From: Buttiauxella sp. B2
GTDB taxonomy: Bacteria > Pseudomonadota > Gammaproteobacteria > Enterobacterales > Enterobacteriaceae
Length of the DNA stretch: 64,000 nt
Reading direction: 5' to 3'
Assembly (NCBI RefSeq): GCF_006376615.1
Contig: NZ_VEXQ01000009.1
Coordinates: 1-64,000 of the forward strand
Under the pieces are notes generated by a model. The model was given only the letters and a program-made list of their open reading frames with translations. It had not been told where the DNA came from and did not search any database. A program made the position numbers and the translations under genes. This document shows, one piece after another, positions 44,661 through 57,029 of this stretch (position 1 is its first letter; the number at the start of each line of letters is the position of its first letter).

Positions 44661-46154
44661 ATGAACAACACTGCCCAACAGATCCCGTGGTATCGACATT
44701 TGACTAAGCCGCAATGGAAAGCATTTTCAGCCGCATGGATTGGCTACTTGTTGGATGGTTTTGATTTTGTCCTGATTGCGTTAGTGCTGACTGAAATTCA
44801 AAGTGAATTTGGCCTGACAACGATTCAAGCTGCGAGCCTAATCTCCGCAGCATTTATCTCACGTTGGTTTGGTGGCCTGGTTTTAGGTGCGATGGGTGAC
44901 CGTTATGGTCGCAAATTAGCCATGATAACCAGCATCGTGTTGTTCTCTTTCGGTACGTTGGCCTGCGGTTTTGCTCCAGGTTTTACCACCATGTTCCTTG
45001 CTCGTCTGTTGATTGGGATGGGAATGGCGGGTGAATACGGCTCGAGCGCTACCTATGTCATTGAAAGTTGGCCAAAACAACTGCGAAATAAAGCGAGCGG
45101 TTTTCTGATATCAGGTTTTTCAGTAGGTGCAGTGATTGCAGCTCAGGTGTATAGCGTTGTGGTGCCGGTATGGGGCTGGCGAGCGCTGTTTTTCATCGGT
45201 ATTTTGCCCATTATTTTCGCGCTCTGGTTGCGTAAAAATATTCCAGAAGCTGAAGACTGGAAAGAGAAGTTTGCCAATAAAACACCGACCAAAACCATGG
45301 TGGATATTTTGTACCGGGGTGAACATAGAATTATCAATATTGGCCTGACAATAGTCGTCGCGAGTGCACTTTACTTCTGCTTTGCCGGCAATCTTGGCAA
45401 TGCGGCACTTATCGCAATACTGGGGTTGATATGTGCAGCAATATTCATCAGTTTCATGGTGCAAAGTAGTGGTAAACGTTGGCCGACAGGCGTCACGTTG
45501 ATGATTGTCGTTTTCTTTGCGTTCCTCTATTCGTGGCCGATTCAGGCGTTACTACCGACCTATCTGAAAACTGAACTGGCATACGATCCCTTAACGGTGG
45601 CCCACATTCTCTTCTTTAGTGGGTTTGGTGCCGCGGTAGGTTGTTGTGTGGGTGGTTTCCTTGGTGACTGGTTAGGCACTCGTAAAGCCTATGTCTGTAG
45701 TCTACTTGCCTCACAACTCTTAATTATTCCGGTATTTGCCATAGGTGGCGGCAATATTTGGGTGCTGGGTTTGCTTTTATTCCTGCAACAAATGTTGGGG
45801 CAGGGGATCTCCGGGATCTTGCCAAAACTGATTGGGGGTTATTTCGATACTGAGCAGCGTGCAGCCGGGTTAGGCTTTACCTATAACGTCGGCGCGCTGG
45901 GCGGTGCACTCGCTCCAGTAATTGGGGCGACTATTGCGCAGCGCCTCGATTTAGGTACCGCTCTGGCTTCGCTCTCGTTCAGTCTGACGTTTGTAGTCAT
46001 CCTGCTGATTGGTCTGGATATGCCATCTCGTGTTCAACGCTGGATTCATCCAGAGGCGTTGCGTACACACGATGCGATCGACGGTAAACCGTTTAGTGGT
46101 GCAGTTCATGCGGATGCGGCCAAACGTCGCATAATGCAGAAAGTGGTTAAATAA
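44661..46154 (+). CDS. nanT: Sialic acid transporter NanT
   Basis: A 497-residue major-facilitator proton symporter for N-acetylneuraminate. Multiple hydrophobic helices are visible, with the MFS signature [13 protein letters not shown] near residue 82 and the extra central helices characteristic of NanT. The start at 44661 has GGGAG at a suitable distance. It is the last gene of the local operon: nanE, nanK and yhcH, which follow in E. coli, are not present before the terminator. Confidence 0.97.
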   Translation: MNNTAQQIPWYRHLTKPQWKAFSAAWIGYLLDGFDFVLIALVLTEIQSEFGLTTIQAASLISAAFISRWFGGLVLGAMGDRYGRKLAMITSIVLFSFGTLACGFAPGFTTMFLARLLIGMGMAGEYGSSATYVIESWPKQLRNKASGFLISGFSVGAVIAAQVYSVVVPVWGWRALFFIGILPIIFALWLRKNIPEAEDWKEKFANKTPTKTMVDILYRGEHRIINIGLTIVVASALYFCFAGNLGNAALIAILGLICAAIFISFMVQSSGKRWPTGVTLMIVVFFAFLYSWPIQALLPTYLKTELAYDPLTVAHILFFSGFGAAVGCCVGGFLGDWLGTRKAYVCSLLASQLLIIPVFAIGGGNIWVLGLLLFLQQMLGQGISGILPKLIGGYFDTEQRAAGLGFTYNVGALGGALAPVIGATIAQRLDLGTALASLSFSLTFVVILLIGLDMPSRVQRWIHPEALRTHDAIDGKPFSGAVHADAAKRRIMQKVVK

Positions 46155-46174
46155 CAACGTCTGCAGTAAGCATA

Positions 46175-46212
46175 AAAAAGCCCGGTGATAGGCATATCAC
46201 CGGGCTTTTTAA
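46175..46212. terminator. nanT/gltD bidirectional terminator
   Basis: A 15-16 base-pair stem (AAAAAGCCCGGTGAT / ATCACCGGGCTTTTT) with loop AGGCAT has T runs on both strands, between the convergent genes nanT and gltD. Confidence 0.95.
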
Positions 46213-46227
46213 GTGCTTTGTAGATCG

Positions 46228-47655
<1,428 letters not shown>

Positions 47656-50600
47656 TTACTGCGCCTGCACCCGCAGCTCTGCGGCGCTTCGACTACGGTG
47701 ACCCAACAATGCTTTGACATCACTGGACTTCGGTTTAACCAACGTGAATTTCGATGCAAATTCCGGCCAGTTTGCCAGGATCTCTTCGCCGCGCTGGGAA
47801 CCCGTCAGTTGCACATGCTCGGTAATCATACCTCGCAGGTGTTCTTCGTGAATTGCCAGCTCATCAACGTTGAGCAGTTCTACCAGTTCAGGGTTAACGC
47901 GTTTACGGAAATCGCCATCTTCATCGAGCACGTAAGCGAAACCGCCGGTCATACCTGCACCGAAGTTCACACCTGTTTTGCCAATGACGCAGACGATGCC
48001 GCCAGTCATGTATTCACAACCGTTATCGCCAATGCCTTCCACTACGGTAATTGCACCGGAGTTACGCACTGCGAAACGCTCACCCGCACGGCCTGCAGCA
48101 TAAAGTTTGCCGCCTGTCGCACCGTACAAACAGGTGTTACCGATAATGGTCGCTTCGTGGCTGCGGAAGGCTGAGCCCACCGGAGGACGCAACGAGATCA
48201 AGCCACCCGCCATGCCTTTACCAACGTAGTCGTTAGCATCGCCAGTCAGGTGCAGCTCGACGCCACCGGCGTTCCATACACCAAAACTCTGTCCAGCAGT
48301 ACCACTGAAATGCGCTTTAATCGGATCGGCTGCCAGACCCTGGTCGCCATTATGTTGCGCGATATAACCAGACAACATGGCACCCACTGAACGGTCAGTG
48401 TTGCGGATATCAAACCAGAACGTTTTGCTCTGTTTGTCGTCCACGTACGGCTTAGCCTGACTCAGCAGTTGGGCGTTCAGATCGCCTTTATCAAATGGCG
48501 GGTTCGTTTCGGTCCAGTACACCGCTTTGCCTGGCATAGGTTCAGCTGTTTTCAGCAAGTTAGATAGATCCAAGTTTTGTTGTTTGGCCGTGATTCCGTC
48601 CAGCTCTTTGAGCAATTCGGTGCGGCCAATCAAGTCTACCAGACGCTTCACACCCAACTGCGCCATCAACTCACGTGTTTCACGGGCGATAAATTCAAAG
48701 TAGTTGGTCACTTTGAATGGCAGGCCGTGATAGTGGTTTTTACGCAGTTTTTCGTCCTGAGTTGCAACACCGGTTGCACAATTGTTCAGGTGGCAAATAC
48801 GCAGATATTTACAACCCAGTGCGACCATTGGACCGGTACCGAAACCAAAGCTTTCCGCGCCAAGAATCGCTGCTTTGATGATATCGAGACCCGTTTTCAG
48901 GCCACCATCAACTTGCAGACGGATCTTATGACGCAGACCGTTAGCAACCAGCGCCTGCTGTGTTTCCACCAGACCTAGTTCCCACGGACAGCCCGCATAT
49001 TTCACAGATGACAGCGGACTTGCACCTGTACCACCGTCGTAACCGGCGATAGTAATCAGGTCGGCATACGCTTTAGCAACACCGGTTGCGATGGTGCCAA
49101 CGCCTGGTTCGGAAACCAGTTTTACTGAAATCAACGCTTTAGGGTTTACCTGTTTAAGGTCGAAAATCAGCTGCGCCAAATCTTCAATAGAGTAAATATC
49201 ATGGTGTGGCGGTGGAGAAATCAGTGTGACGCCAGGCACGGAATAACGCAGTTTTGCGATATACGGTGTGACTTTATCACCTGGCAATTGGCCGCCTTCG
49301 CCTGGTTTTGCACCCTGAGCGACTTTAATCTGGATAACATCTGCGTTAACCAGGTAAGCCGGGGTTACACCGAAGCGGCCAGAAGCCACCTGTTTGATAC
49401 GAGACACTTTATTGGTGCCGTAGCGCGCAGGGTCTTCACCTCCTTCACCTGAGTTGGAGTTCCCGCCGATGCTGTTCATCGCTTCAGCCAGTGATTCGTG
49501 CGCTTCCGGGCTTAATGCACCAATAGACATTGCGGCAGTATCGAAGCGTTTGTACAGTTCTGAGGCTGGCTCAACGTCTTCAATTCTGACTGTTTCACCT
49601 TGCGGATTCAGTGCGAGCATATCGCGCAGTGTTGCCACCGGACGCTCGTTCACAAGCTTCGCGTACTCTTGATAATCTTTGTACTCGCCGCTGTTCACTG
49701 CTTTTTGCAGCGTCTGCACCACATCTGGGTTGTAGGCGTGATATTCACCACCGTGGACGTATTTCAGCTGTCCACCCTGATCCAGTGGTTTACGTGCTAA
49801 CCACGCGCGTTTAGACAGATTCAGCAAGTCTTGTTGGAAGTCGTTGAAACCGGCACCACCAATACGGCTGACAACACCCTGGAAGCACAGCTCAGAAACT
49901 TCTTTATGCAAGCCAACAGCTTCAAACAGCTTCGAGCAACGATAAGAGGCGATAGTCGAGATGCCCATTTTGGACATGATCTTGTACAGCCCTTTGTTGA
50001 TGCCGTTGCGGTAGTTCTGCATCACGCTACGGTAGGATTTTTCAATCGCGCCGTTGTCGACCAACTTCGCTAGCGTTTCGTAAGCGAGGTATGGATAGAC
50101 TGCCGTTGCGCCAAAACCGAGCAGAACAGCAAAGTGGTGCGGGTCACGCGCACTTGCAGTTTCGACGATGATGTTTGCATCACAACGCAGGTTCTTCTCA
50201 ACCAGGCGGGTTTGAATTGCCCCCACAGCCATTGGCGCGGGAACCGGCAGGCGATTTTTAGCAATATTACGGTCAGACAGCACCAGCAGCACGGTGCCGT
50301 TGCGAACCATACGTTCTGCTTCGTCACACAGTGCATTGACAGTTTCGTGCAGCGACTGGGTTGAAGCATCGTAGGTGATGTCCAGCGTATCGGCACGGTA
50401 GTGCTGTTCTTCAAGCGAAGTGAGCTGCTGGAAATCTGACCACAGCAGAATTGGCGATTTGAAGCTCAGGCGGTGTGCCTGGCCTTCTGCTTCACAGAAG
50501 ACGTTCATTTCGCGGCCAATGCTGGTCGCCAGTGACATAACGTGTGCTTCACGCAGCGGATCGATTGGCGGGTTTGTTACCTGTGCAAACTGCTGGCGGA

Positions 50601-52113
50601 AGTAATCGTAAATGATACGTGGTTGGCTGGAGAGCACGGCAAACGGGGTATCATCACCCATAGAACCGACGGCTTCCTGGCCATTTTCACCCAACACTCG
50701 AATCACAGAATCCAGCTCTTCTACGCTGTAGTTGAACTGCTTCTGGAAGCTGGCAAGCGTATCGTCATCCAGTTCACGGGTGCCCACTTCTTCGTCTGGC
50801 AAATCTTCAAACGGCACCAGGCGACGGACGTTATTTTCCATCCACTCTTTATACGGATGGCGACTTTTCAAATCTCCATCGGTTTCAGCCGAATGCAGAA
50901 TGCGGCCGATACGCGTATCGATAACCATCAACTCGCCTGGGCCAACGCGGCCTTTCTCGACCACTTCATCAGGCTGGTAATCCCAGATCCCAACTTCGGA
51001 AGCACAAGTGATCAGCTTATCTTTGGTGATAACGTAGCGTGCCGGGCGCAGGCCGTTACGGTCCAGGTTACAGGCAGCGTAGCGACCATCGGACATAACG
51101 ATACCGGCTGGACCATCCCACGGTTCCATGTGCATGGAGTTAAAGTCGAAGAAGGCGCGCAGTTCCGGGTCCATGTTCGGGTTGTTCTGCCATGCTGGTG
51201 GAACCAGCAAACGCATAGCACGAACGATATCCATTCCGCCTGCTAACAGCAGCTCAAGCATGTTATCCATGGAACTGGAATCGGAGCCGGTTTCGTTAAC
51301 GAATGGCGCAGCGTCATGCAGATCCGGGATCAGTGGCGTCTGGAATTTATAGGTACGCGCACGTGCCCACTGGCGGTTACCGGTGATGGTATTGATTTCA
51401 CCGTTGTGTGCAAGGTAGCGGAACGGCTGGGCCAGCGGCCAGCGTGGTACGGTGTTGGTGGAGAAGCGCTGGTGGAACAGACAAATTGCTGATTCCAGAC
51501 GCAAGTCCGCCAGGTCCAGGTAGAAGCGCGGCAAATCTGCCGGCATACACAGACCTTTATAGATGTTGACCAGGTTCGAGAGACTACAAACGTAGAAATC
51601 TTTATCCTGGATTCGTTTCTCAATGCGGCGACGGGCGATAAACAGGCGACGTTCCATATCACGTGGACGCCAACCGGCCGGGGCATTAACAAAAATTTGT
51701 TCGATGCGAGGCTTTGAGGAGAGGGCTATTTCACCGAGTACGTCTTCATTAGTGGGCACTTCGCGCCAACCAACAATCGACAGGGTCTCATTTTGCAACT
51801 CTTCTTCAATGATGCGGCGGCTTGCACTCGCCAGCGTGTCGTCTTTATTTAAGAAAATCATACCTACGGCATAATTTTTTGCCAAACGCCAGCCACGCTC
51901 TTCCGCAACGATTCGGAAGAAACGGTCAGGTTTTTGCAACAGCAGGCCACAACCATCACCGGTTTTTCCATCGGCGAGGATTGCTCCACGGTGCTGCATT
52001 CGGGCTAGTGCGTGAATAGCGGTACGCACTACCTTGTGGCTAGGTTCGCCTTCTATGTGGGCGATCAGGCCGAAACCACAGTTATCCTTCTCAAGGGATT
52101 TATCGTACAACAT
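47656..52113 (-). CDS. gltB: Glutamate synthase large subunit
   Basis: A 1485-residue enzyme that makes two glutamates from glutamine and 2-oxoglutarate. The short propeptide [11 protein letters not shown] is removed to expose Cys12, the N-terminal nucleophile of the glutaminase domain. The FMN-binding synthase domain and the 3Fe-4S cluster cysteines ([12 protein letters not shown]) are present, followed by the C-terminal beta-helix. The ATG at 52113 is forced: the same frame has a TAG stop at 52137-52135, eight codons upstream. GGGGAGG precedes the start by about nine bases. Confidence 0.99.
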   Translation of the reverse strand: MLYDKSLEKDNCGFGLIAHIEGEPSHKVVRTAIHALARMQHRGAILADGKTGDGCGLLLQKPDRFFRIVAEERGWRLAKNYAVGMIFLNKDDTLASASRRIIEEELQNETLSIVGWREVPTNEDVLGEIALSSKPRIEQIFVNAPAGWRPRDMERRLFIARRRIEKRIQDKDFYVCSLSNLVNIYKGLCMPADLPRFYLDLADLRLESAICLFHQRFSTNTVPRWPLAQPFRYLAHNGEINTITGNRQWARARTYKFQTPLIPDLHDAAPFVNETGSDSSSMDNMLELLLAGGMDIVRAMRLLVPPAWQNNPNMDPELRAFFDFNSMHMEPWDGPAGIVMSDGRYAACNLDRNGLRPARYVITKDKLITCASEVGIWDYQPDEVVEKGRVGPGELMVIDTRIGRILHSAETDGDLKSRHPYKEWMENNVRRLVPFEDLPDEEVGTRELDDDTLASFQKQFNYSVEELDSVIRVLGENGQEAVGSMGDDTPFAVLSSQPRIIYDYFRQQFAQVTNPPIDPLREAHVMSLATSIGREMNVFCEAEGQAHRLSFKSPILLWSDFQQLTSLEEQHYRADTLDITYDASTQSLHETVNALCDEAERMVRNGTVLLVLSDRNIAKNRLPVPAPMAVGAIQTRLVEKNLRCDANIIVETASARDPHHFAVLLGFGATAVYPYLAYETLAKLVDNGAIEKSYRSVMQNYRNGINKGLYKIMSKMGISTIASYRCSKLFEAVGLHKEVSELCFQGVVSRIGGAGFNDFQQDLLNLSKRAWLARKPLDQGGQLKYVHGGEYHAYNPDVVQTLQKAVNSGEYKDYQEYAKLVNERPVATLRDMLALNPQGETVRIEDVEPASELYKRFDTAAMSIGALSPEAHESLAEAMNSIGGNSNSGEGGEDPARYGTNKVSRIKQVASGRFGVTPAYLVNADVIQIKVAQGAKPGEGGQLPGDKVTPYIAKLRYSVPGVTLISPPPHHDIYSIEDLAQLIFDLKQVNPKALISVKLVSEPGVGTIATGVAKAYADLITIAGYDGGTGASPLSSVKYAGCPWELGLVETQQALVANGLRHKIRLQVDGGLKTGLDIIKAAILGAESFGFGTGPMVALGCKYLRICHLNNCATGVATQDEKLRKNHYHGLPFKVTNYFEFIARETRELMAQLGVKRLVDLIGRTELLKELDGITAKQQNLDLSNLLKTAEPMPGKAVYWTETNPPFDKGDLNAQLLSQAKPYVDDKQSKTFWFDIRNTDRSVGAMLSGYIAQHNGDQGLAADPIKAHFSGTAGQSFGVWNAGGVELHLTGDANDYVGKGMAGGLISLRPPVGSAFRSHEATIIGNTCLYGATGGKLYAAGRAGERFAVRNSGAITVVEGIGDNGCEYMTGGIVCVIGKTGVNFGAGMTGGFAYVLDEDGDFRKRVNPELVELLNVDELAIHEEHLRGMITEHVQLTGSQRGEEILANWPEFASKFTLVKPKSSDVKALLGHRSRSAAELRVQAQ

Positions 52114-52205
52114 ATCAGTGAACCTCCCCAGGCTCTACGTGACTCTCTCCCAACCGATTGCGCACAGGCGTAAAAAGGGCATGGCGACGGGGTTTCGCGT
52201 TTCAT
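52065..52205 (-). other. Possible gltB leader ORF
   Basis: A 46-codon frame begins with ATG at 52205, five bases after a strong AGGTGA ribosome-binding sequence. It runs out of frame into gltB, overlapping its start by 49 bases. The predicted peptide begins MKRETPSPCPFYACAQS and has no family that I recognise. It might be a translationally coupled leader or simply a remnant of an N-terminal extension. Coding status is unproven. Confidence 0.3.
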
Positions 52206-52797
52206 ACGCTCACCTCGCGTGTCGCCCTCTTTAATGACCTTTTGCATCGGTTTCACAAGTGTTGAGGACTTGCTTTAGAGGGAATCTAAATTACTGCATA
52301 AATATGATGGGCACAGAACCCATCCAGAAAGCTTCCAGCGGATTTCCAAGTTATCGGGAAAGCGCACACAGGTCAAATGGCATTCTTATTTATAGGTAAT
52401 AGCACTATTTTATAATTAAGATAATGATTATTAACATTTTTTAATCATTTTTGTCGCAATTAAACGACTAGAAAACGAGGCGGGTTATGTGATCTCTCTC
52501 ACTGTCTGAGGGCTAGCAGAATTACAGACCATGCTGGCAATGATGTTATTGCCAGTATGATCTACTGACATATAGCATTAGCGCGCATCAAGACACTGTT
52601 TTTCAACATGCCACATATTCTATAAATAAAAGGGAGTGATATAAGGAAAAGTAATCATCTTACGAGTGAGTAAAATTGCACTTATTTTGCATTTATATGC
52701 AATGGATAAAGCTGCGCCAGAGCGATTGATCCAGGTCATCGCTAAATTGGGCAGAAAATGGCAGGCTACATCCCTTTTACGGGCGGCCCATCAGATT
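52114..52797. promoter_or_regulatory. gltB-yhcC divergent control region
   Basis: A 684-base region without a certain gene. The first 150 bases are the gltB leader, with the possible ORF at 52065-52205. The stretch 52380-52460 is very AT-rich, which suits Lrp-type sites known to control gltBD in E. coli, but I cannot place individual sites. An open frame from 52666 runs into yhcC, but that N-terminal extension does not match the family. Confidence 0.5.
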
Positions 52798-53730
52798 ATG
52801 CAGTTACAAAAATTAGTCAATATGTTTGGTGGTGATCTTCAGCGCCGTTATGGCCATAAGGTCCATAAACTGACACTACATGGTGGTTTTAGCTGCCCAA
52901 ATCGCGATGGAACTATCGGTCGTGGTGGATGTACTTTCTGCAATGTCGCGTCTTTTGCCGATGAAACTCAACAAAACCATACAATTGCCGAACAGCTGGA
53001 GCGCCAGTCCCAGTTAGTGAACCGCGCGCAACATTATCTCGCTTATTTCCAGGCGTACACCAGTACATGGGCGGAAGTGCAGGTGTTGCGCTCGATGTAT
53101 CAGCAGGCAGTTAGCCAGGCCAGCATCGTTGGATTATGCGTGGGGACGCGCCCAGATTGCGTTCCGGATAGCGTGCTTGATTTGCTAAGTGAATATCATG
53201 AGAAAGGCTATGAGGTCTGGTTAGAACTGGGCTTACAGACCGCTAATGACAAAACATTGCATCGTATCAACCGCGGGCATGATTTTACCTGCTATCAGGA
53301 AACCACTCGCCGTGCACGGGCGCGGGGATTAAAAGTGTGTAGCCATCTTATTGTCGGTTTGCCAGGTGAAGAGCAAACGCATTGTATGGAAACGCTTGAT
53401 AAAGTTGTGGATACCGGAGTGGACGGTATCAAACTCCATCCACTGCATATTGTCAGTGGTAGTACTATGGCAAAAAGTTGGCAGGCAGGGCGTTTGCAAC
53501 CCATTGAATTAGAAGAGTACGCGAAGACCGCTGGTGAAATGATTCGCCATACGCCATTGGATGTCGTGTTTCATAGAATTTCTGCCAATGCCCGCCGACC
53601 GACCCTGCTGGCACCACTGTGGTGTGAAAATCGCTGGACTGGAATGGGGGAAATCGACAAGTACCTGACGCAGCACGGTACGCAAGGTTCGGCACTGGGT
53701 ACACCGTGGAGCCCAACAATTCTATTGTAA
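52798..53730 (+). CDS. yhcC: Radical SAM protein YhcC
   Basis: A 310-residue radical S-adenosylmethionine enzyme of unknown substrate (the TIGR01212 family). The cluster-binding cysteines lie in SCPNRDGTIGRGGCTFCN (residues about 33-50), where spacing C-x(13)-C-x2-C differs from the classical CxxxCxxC. The frame is open 44 codons upstream, but the start at 52798 (MQLQKLVNMFGGDL) matches E. coli and is adopted; its Shine-Dalgarno sequence is weak. It is divergent from gltB and followed by arcB. Confidence 0.92.
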   Translation: MQLQKLVNMFGGDLQRRYGHKVHKLTLHGGFSCPNRDGTIGRGGCTFCNVASFADETQQNHTIAEQLERQSQLVNRAQHYLAYFQAYTSTWAEVQVLRSMYQQAVSQASIVGLCVGTRPDCVPDSVLDLLSEYHEKGYEVWLELGLQTANDKTLHRINRGHDFTCYQETTRRARARGLKVCSHLIVGLPGEEQTHCMETLDKVVDTGVDGIKLHPLHIVSGSTMAKSWQAGRLQPIELEEYAKTAGEMIRHTPLDVVFHRISANARRPTLLAPLWCENRWTGMGEIDKYLTQHGTQGSALGTPWSPTILL

Positions 53731-53791
53731 ATCCTGAGCGTGAGATCTTTTTGCGGTATATTTATCAGATTGAAGGCGAGGGAAACGTTCC

Positions 53792-56140
53792 ATGAAGCAA
53801 ATCCGGTTACTGGCGCAATATTACGTTGATTTGATGGTGAAGCTCGGATTAGTGCGCTTCTCTTTGTTACTGGCCTCCGCCCTGGTGGTGCTGGCTATTG
53901 TGGTGCAAATGGCCGTGACGATGCTGTTACGCGGCCAGGTCGAAAGTATAGATGTTGTTCGCTCTATCTTTTTTGGCCTGTTAATTACACCCTGGGCTGT
54001 CTATTTCCTTTCCGTGGTGGTTGAACAACTCGAAGAGTCGCGTCAACGACTGTCAAAGCTTGTACAAAAACTTGAAGAGATGCGTGAAAGGGATCTCAAG
54101 CTCAATGTGCAGCTCAAAGACAATATTGCTCAATTGAACCAGGAAATTGCTGACCGCGTTAAGGCGGAAGATGAACGTCAAACCATGCTTGAGCAACTTA
54201 AAGTTGAGATGCAGGAGCGCGAAGAGACGCAAATACAGCTTGAGCAGCAATCCTCATTTTTACGTTCATTCCTTGATGCATCGCCCGATCTGGTTTTTTA
54301 TCGCAATGAAGATAAAGAGTTTTCAGGCTGTAACCGTGCCATGGAGCTGCTGACAGGTAAAAGTGAAAAGCAACTGATCAACCTGAAGCCGGAAGAAGTG
54401 TATTCGCCAGAGGCGGCGCAAAAAGTTATCGAAACGGACGAAAAAGTGTTCCGTCATAATGTGTCGCTGACCTACGAACAATGGCTGGATTATCCCGACG
54501 GGCGCAAAGCCTGCTTTGAAATTCGTAAAGTGCCTTACTACGACCGTGTAGGTAAGCGTCACGGTTTGATGGGCTTTGGCCGCGACATCACTGAGCGTAA
54601 GCGTTATCAGGATGCACTTGAACGCGCAAGCCGCGACAAAACCACTTTCATTTCAACTATCAGCCACGAATTGCGTACTCCATTGAATGGCATTGTCGGT
54701 TTAAGCCGTATCTTGCTTGATACGGAACTGAACCCTGAACAAATCAATTATCTTAAAACCATTCATGTCTCAGCGATCACGCTCGGTAATATTTTCAATG
54801 ACATCATTGATATGGATAAGCTTGAGCGCCGTAAAGTTCAGCTTGATAACCAACCGATTGACTTCACCAGTTTCCTCGCCGATTTAGAGAATCTTTCTGG
54901 TTTGCAGGCCCAGCAAAAAGGGCTGAAGTTAGAGATGAACCCAACGTTGCCACTGCCGCATAAAGTGGTGACGGACGGAACACGTTTACGTCAGATCCTC
55001 TGGAACCTGATCAGCAATGCCGTGAAGTTCACGCCGAAAGGTGGGTTGGTCGCCGTGCGCGTGCGTTATGAGGAAGAAAATACGCTGCGCTTTGAAGTGC
55101 AAGATTCCGGGATTGGCATCCCACAAGATGAACAGGACAAAATCTTCGCCATGTATTATCAGGTGAAGGATAGCCACGGAGGTAAACCGGCGACGGGGAC
55201 GGGCATCGGTTTAGCGGTGTCGCGTCGTCTGGCGAAAAGTATGGGCGGCGATATTACTGTTAACAGTACGCCAGGCGAAGGCTCGCTGTTTACCCTGACG
55301 GTGCAGGCACCTCGTGTGGCTGATGAAGTCGAAGATACGCTTGATGATGACAAAATGCCGCTGCCTGCTTTACACGTCTTGCTGGTAGAAGATATTGAAC
55401 TCAATGTGATTGTTGCGCGTTCGGTGTTGGAGAAGCTAGGCAACAGCGTAGATGTCGCTATGACCGGCAAAGAAGCGCTAGAAAAATTTACCCCGGGTGA
55501 ATATGACCTGGTGTTGTTGGATATCCAGTTGCCTGATATGACGGGGTTGGATATTTCCCGACAGCTAACAACACGTTACGCCCGTGAAGATTTACCACCG
55601 TTAGTAGCATTGACGGCTAACGTATTGAAAGATAAAAAAGAGTATCTGGATGCTGGCATGGACGACGTGCTGAGCAAACCACTCGCAGTTCCGGCGTTGA
55701 TGGCAATGATCCAAAAATTCTGGGACAACCAACAGTCAGAGTCTTTAAAGGAGTCTCAAATGCCTCAAGTTAATAGCGAAAAACAGCAAGCTTTGCTCGA
55801 TATTCCAATGCTTGAGCAATACATGGACCTTGTAGGACCGAAACTGATTACTGATGGGTTGGCAATGTTTGAGAAAATGATGCCGGGTTACCTAAGTGTA
55901 CTGGACTCCAACATGACCGCACGTGACCAAAAAGGCGTGGTGGAAGAAGGCCATAAGATCAAAGGTGCTGCGGGTTCTATTGGGTTGCGCCATTTGCAGC
56001 AAGTTGCTCAGCAAATTCAGTCGCCTGATTTACCTGCATGGTCTGAAAATGTGGGTGAGTGGATCGAAGAGTTGAAGCAAGAATGGCAACATGATGTAGA
56101 TGTTTTGAAAGCCTGGGTTGCAAGCGCTCCCAAAAAATGA
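53792..56140 (+). CDS. arcB: Anaerobic redox sensor kinase ArcB
   Basis: A 782-residue hybrid histidine kinase that phosphorylates ArcA when the quinone pool is reduced. Two membrane helices (near 23-45 and 58-77) and a coiled-coil linker lead to a PAS domain containing the redox cysteines Cys180 and Cys241. Then come the transmitter with His292 (ISHELRTP), the ATPase domain, the receiver domain (VLLDIQLPDM) and the C-terminal HPt domain (EEGHKIKGAAGS). It is about four residues longer than E. coli ArcB. Its 3' end overlaps the terminator of ArcZ on the other strand. Confidence 0.99.
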   Translation: MKQIRLLAQYYVDLMVKLGLVRFSLLLASALVVLAIVVQMAVTMLLRGQVESIDVVRSIFFGLLITPWAVYFLSVVVEQLEESRQRLSKLVQKLEEMRERDLKLNVQLKDNIAQLNQEIADRVKAEDERQTMLEQLKVEMQEREETQIQLEQQSSFLRSFLDASPDLVFYRNEDKEFSGCNRAMELLTGKSEKQLINLKPEEVYSPEAAQKVIETDEKVFRHNVSLTYEQWLDYPDGRKACFEIRKVPYYDRVGKRHGLMGFGRDITERKRYQDALERASRDKTTFISTISHELRTPLNGIVGLSRILLDTELNPEQINYLKTIHVSAITLGNIFNDIIDMDKLERRKVQLDNQPIDFTSFLADLENLSGLQAQQKGLKLEMNPTLPLPHKVVTDGTRLRQILWNLISNAVKFTPKGGLVAVRVRYEEENTLRFEVQDSGIGIPQDEQDKIFAMYYQVKDSHGGKPATGTGIGLAVSRRLAKSMGGDITVNSTPGEGSLFTLTVQAPRVADEVEDTLDDDKMPLPALHVLLVEDIELNVIVARSVLEKLGNSVDVAMTGKEALEKFTPGEYDLVLLDIQLPDMTGLDISRQLTTRYAREDLPPLVALTANVLKDKKEYLDAGMDDVLSKPLAVPALMAMIQKFWDNQQSESLKESQMPQVNSEKQQALLDIPMLEQYMDLVGPKLITDGLAMFEKMMPGYLSVLDSNMTARDQKGVVEEGHKIKGAAGSIGLRHLQQVAQQIQSPDLPAWSENVGEWIEELKQEWQHDVDVLKAWVASAPKK

Positions 56141-56256
56141 CCCCGGATGAACCGGGGTGCGCGAAATACTGCGCCAACACCAGGGAAAAAGCAGGTTGCG
56201 CCGTTAGTTATAGGTATTTATCCAGGCGGCGCAGCCGATAATCTCGTGGGCTGCTC
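56132..56256 (-). ncRNA. arcZ: Hfq-dependent small RNA ArcZ
   Basis: On the minus strand the sequence ends CCCTGGTGTTGGCGCAG, TATTTCGCGC and then the hairpin ACCCCGG-TTCATC-type loop followed by TTTTTT, matching the conserved 3' seed region and terminator of enteric ArcZ. ArcZ pairs with target mRNAs (for example rpoS, flhDC in E. coli) after processing to its 3' part. The 5' half is only weakly like E. coli; the 5' end is estimated from a TATCTT -10-like hexamer (56269-56264) and from the E. coli length of about 120. The terminator overlaps the last bases of arcB, as convergent antisense. Confidence 0.88.
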
Positions 56257-56375
56257 AGGCATTAAGATAGCAAATCTTAAATGATTTGTTACATGAATCA
56301 GTAAAATGTGTGAAGCATAGCGATCAAATCATCATAACTAATAAGATTTATCGCATGACGAAAAGGAATAGCGGA

Positions 56376-57029
56376 ATGAAGAAGATTGGTGTGGTGCTCA
56401 GTGGTTGTGGGGTCTACGACGGTAGCGAGATTCAAGAAGCTGTCATTACCCTGCTGGCAATCGCGCGTTGTGGCGCTGAAGCTGTTTGTTTTGCACCCGA
56501 TAAACCTCAAGCAGACGTTATCAATCACCTTAACAATGGCAAGGCTATCGAACATCGTAATGTGCTCGCTGAAGCGGCACGAATTACCCGTGGGGCGATC
56601 TTCCCGCTGGCTCAGGCTGATGCAAATGAACTGGACGCGCTGATCGTACCTGGTGGGTTTGGGGCCGCAAAAAACTTGTGTGATTTTGCCAGCAAAGGTA
56701 GCGACTGCCAGATTGATAGCGATCTGCGTCGGCTGGCCCGAGATTGCCATGCCCAGGGTAAACCGCTTGGCTTTATTTGTATTGCTCCAGTGATGTTGCC
56801 AAAAATTTTGGATGTGCCGGTACGTTTGACCATCGGTACGGATATTGACACCGCAGAGATTGTGGAAGAAATGGGGGCCGAACATGTCCCTTGTCCGGTC
56901 GATGATATCGTGGTTGATGAAGAGCATAAAGTGGTGACTACACCTGCTTATATGCTGGCGACACGTATTGATGAAGCCGCAATGGGTATTGAAAAGCTGG
57001 TGGCTCGTGTTGTGGATATGGCTGAATGA
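56376..57029 (+). CDS. elbB: DJ-1/PfpI-type glyoxalase-like protein ElbB
   Basis: A 217-residue protein of the DJ-1/PfpI superfamily, reported in E. coli as a weak glyoxalase and linked to isoprenoid synthesis. The nucleophile elbow is [10 protein letters not shown] with the conserved cysteine near residue 135. The start at 56376 ([18 protein letters not shown]) matches the family. Its last four bases overlap the start of mtgA. Confidence 0.95.
   Translation: MKKIGVVLSGCGVYDGSEIQEAVITLLAIARCGAEAVCFAPDKPQADVINHLNNGKAIEHRNVLAEAARITRGAIFPLAQADANELDALIVPGGFGAAKNLCDFASKGSDCQIDSDLRRLARDCHAQGKPLGFICIAPVMLPKILDVPVRLTIGTDIDTAEIVEEMGAEHVPCPVDDIVVDEEHKVVTTPAYMLATRIDEAAMGIEKLVARVVDMAE

Noticed and set aside
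50542-51246. Plus-strand open frame of 234 codons
   Set aside because: It is antisense to conserved gltB; such frames arise from the codon bias of the real gene.
52666-52797. Forty-four-codon N-terminal extension of yhcC
   Set aside because: The frame is open, but the family starts at MQLQKLVNMF; the extension would begin with GTG and is not known in homologues.
56298-56927. Minus-strand open frame of 209 codons
   Set aside because: It is antisense to elbB, which is conserved; the real minus-strand gene here is the ArcZ RNA beyond its end.
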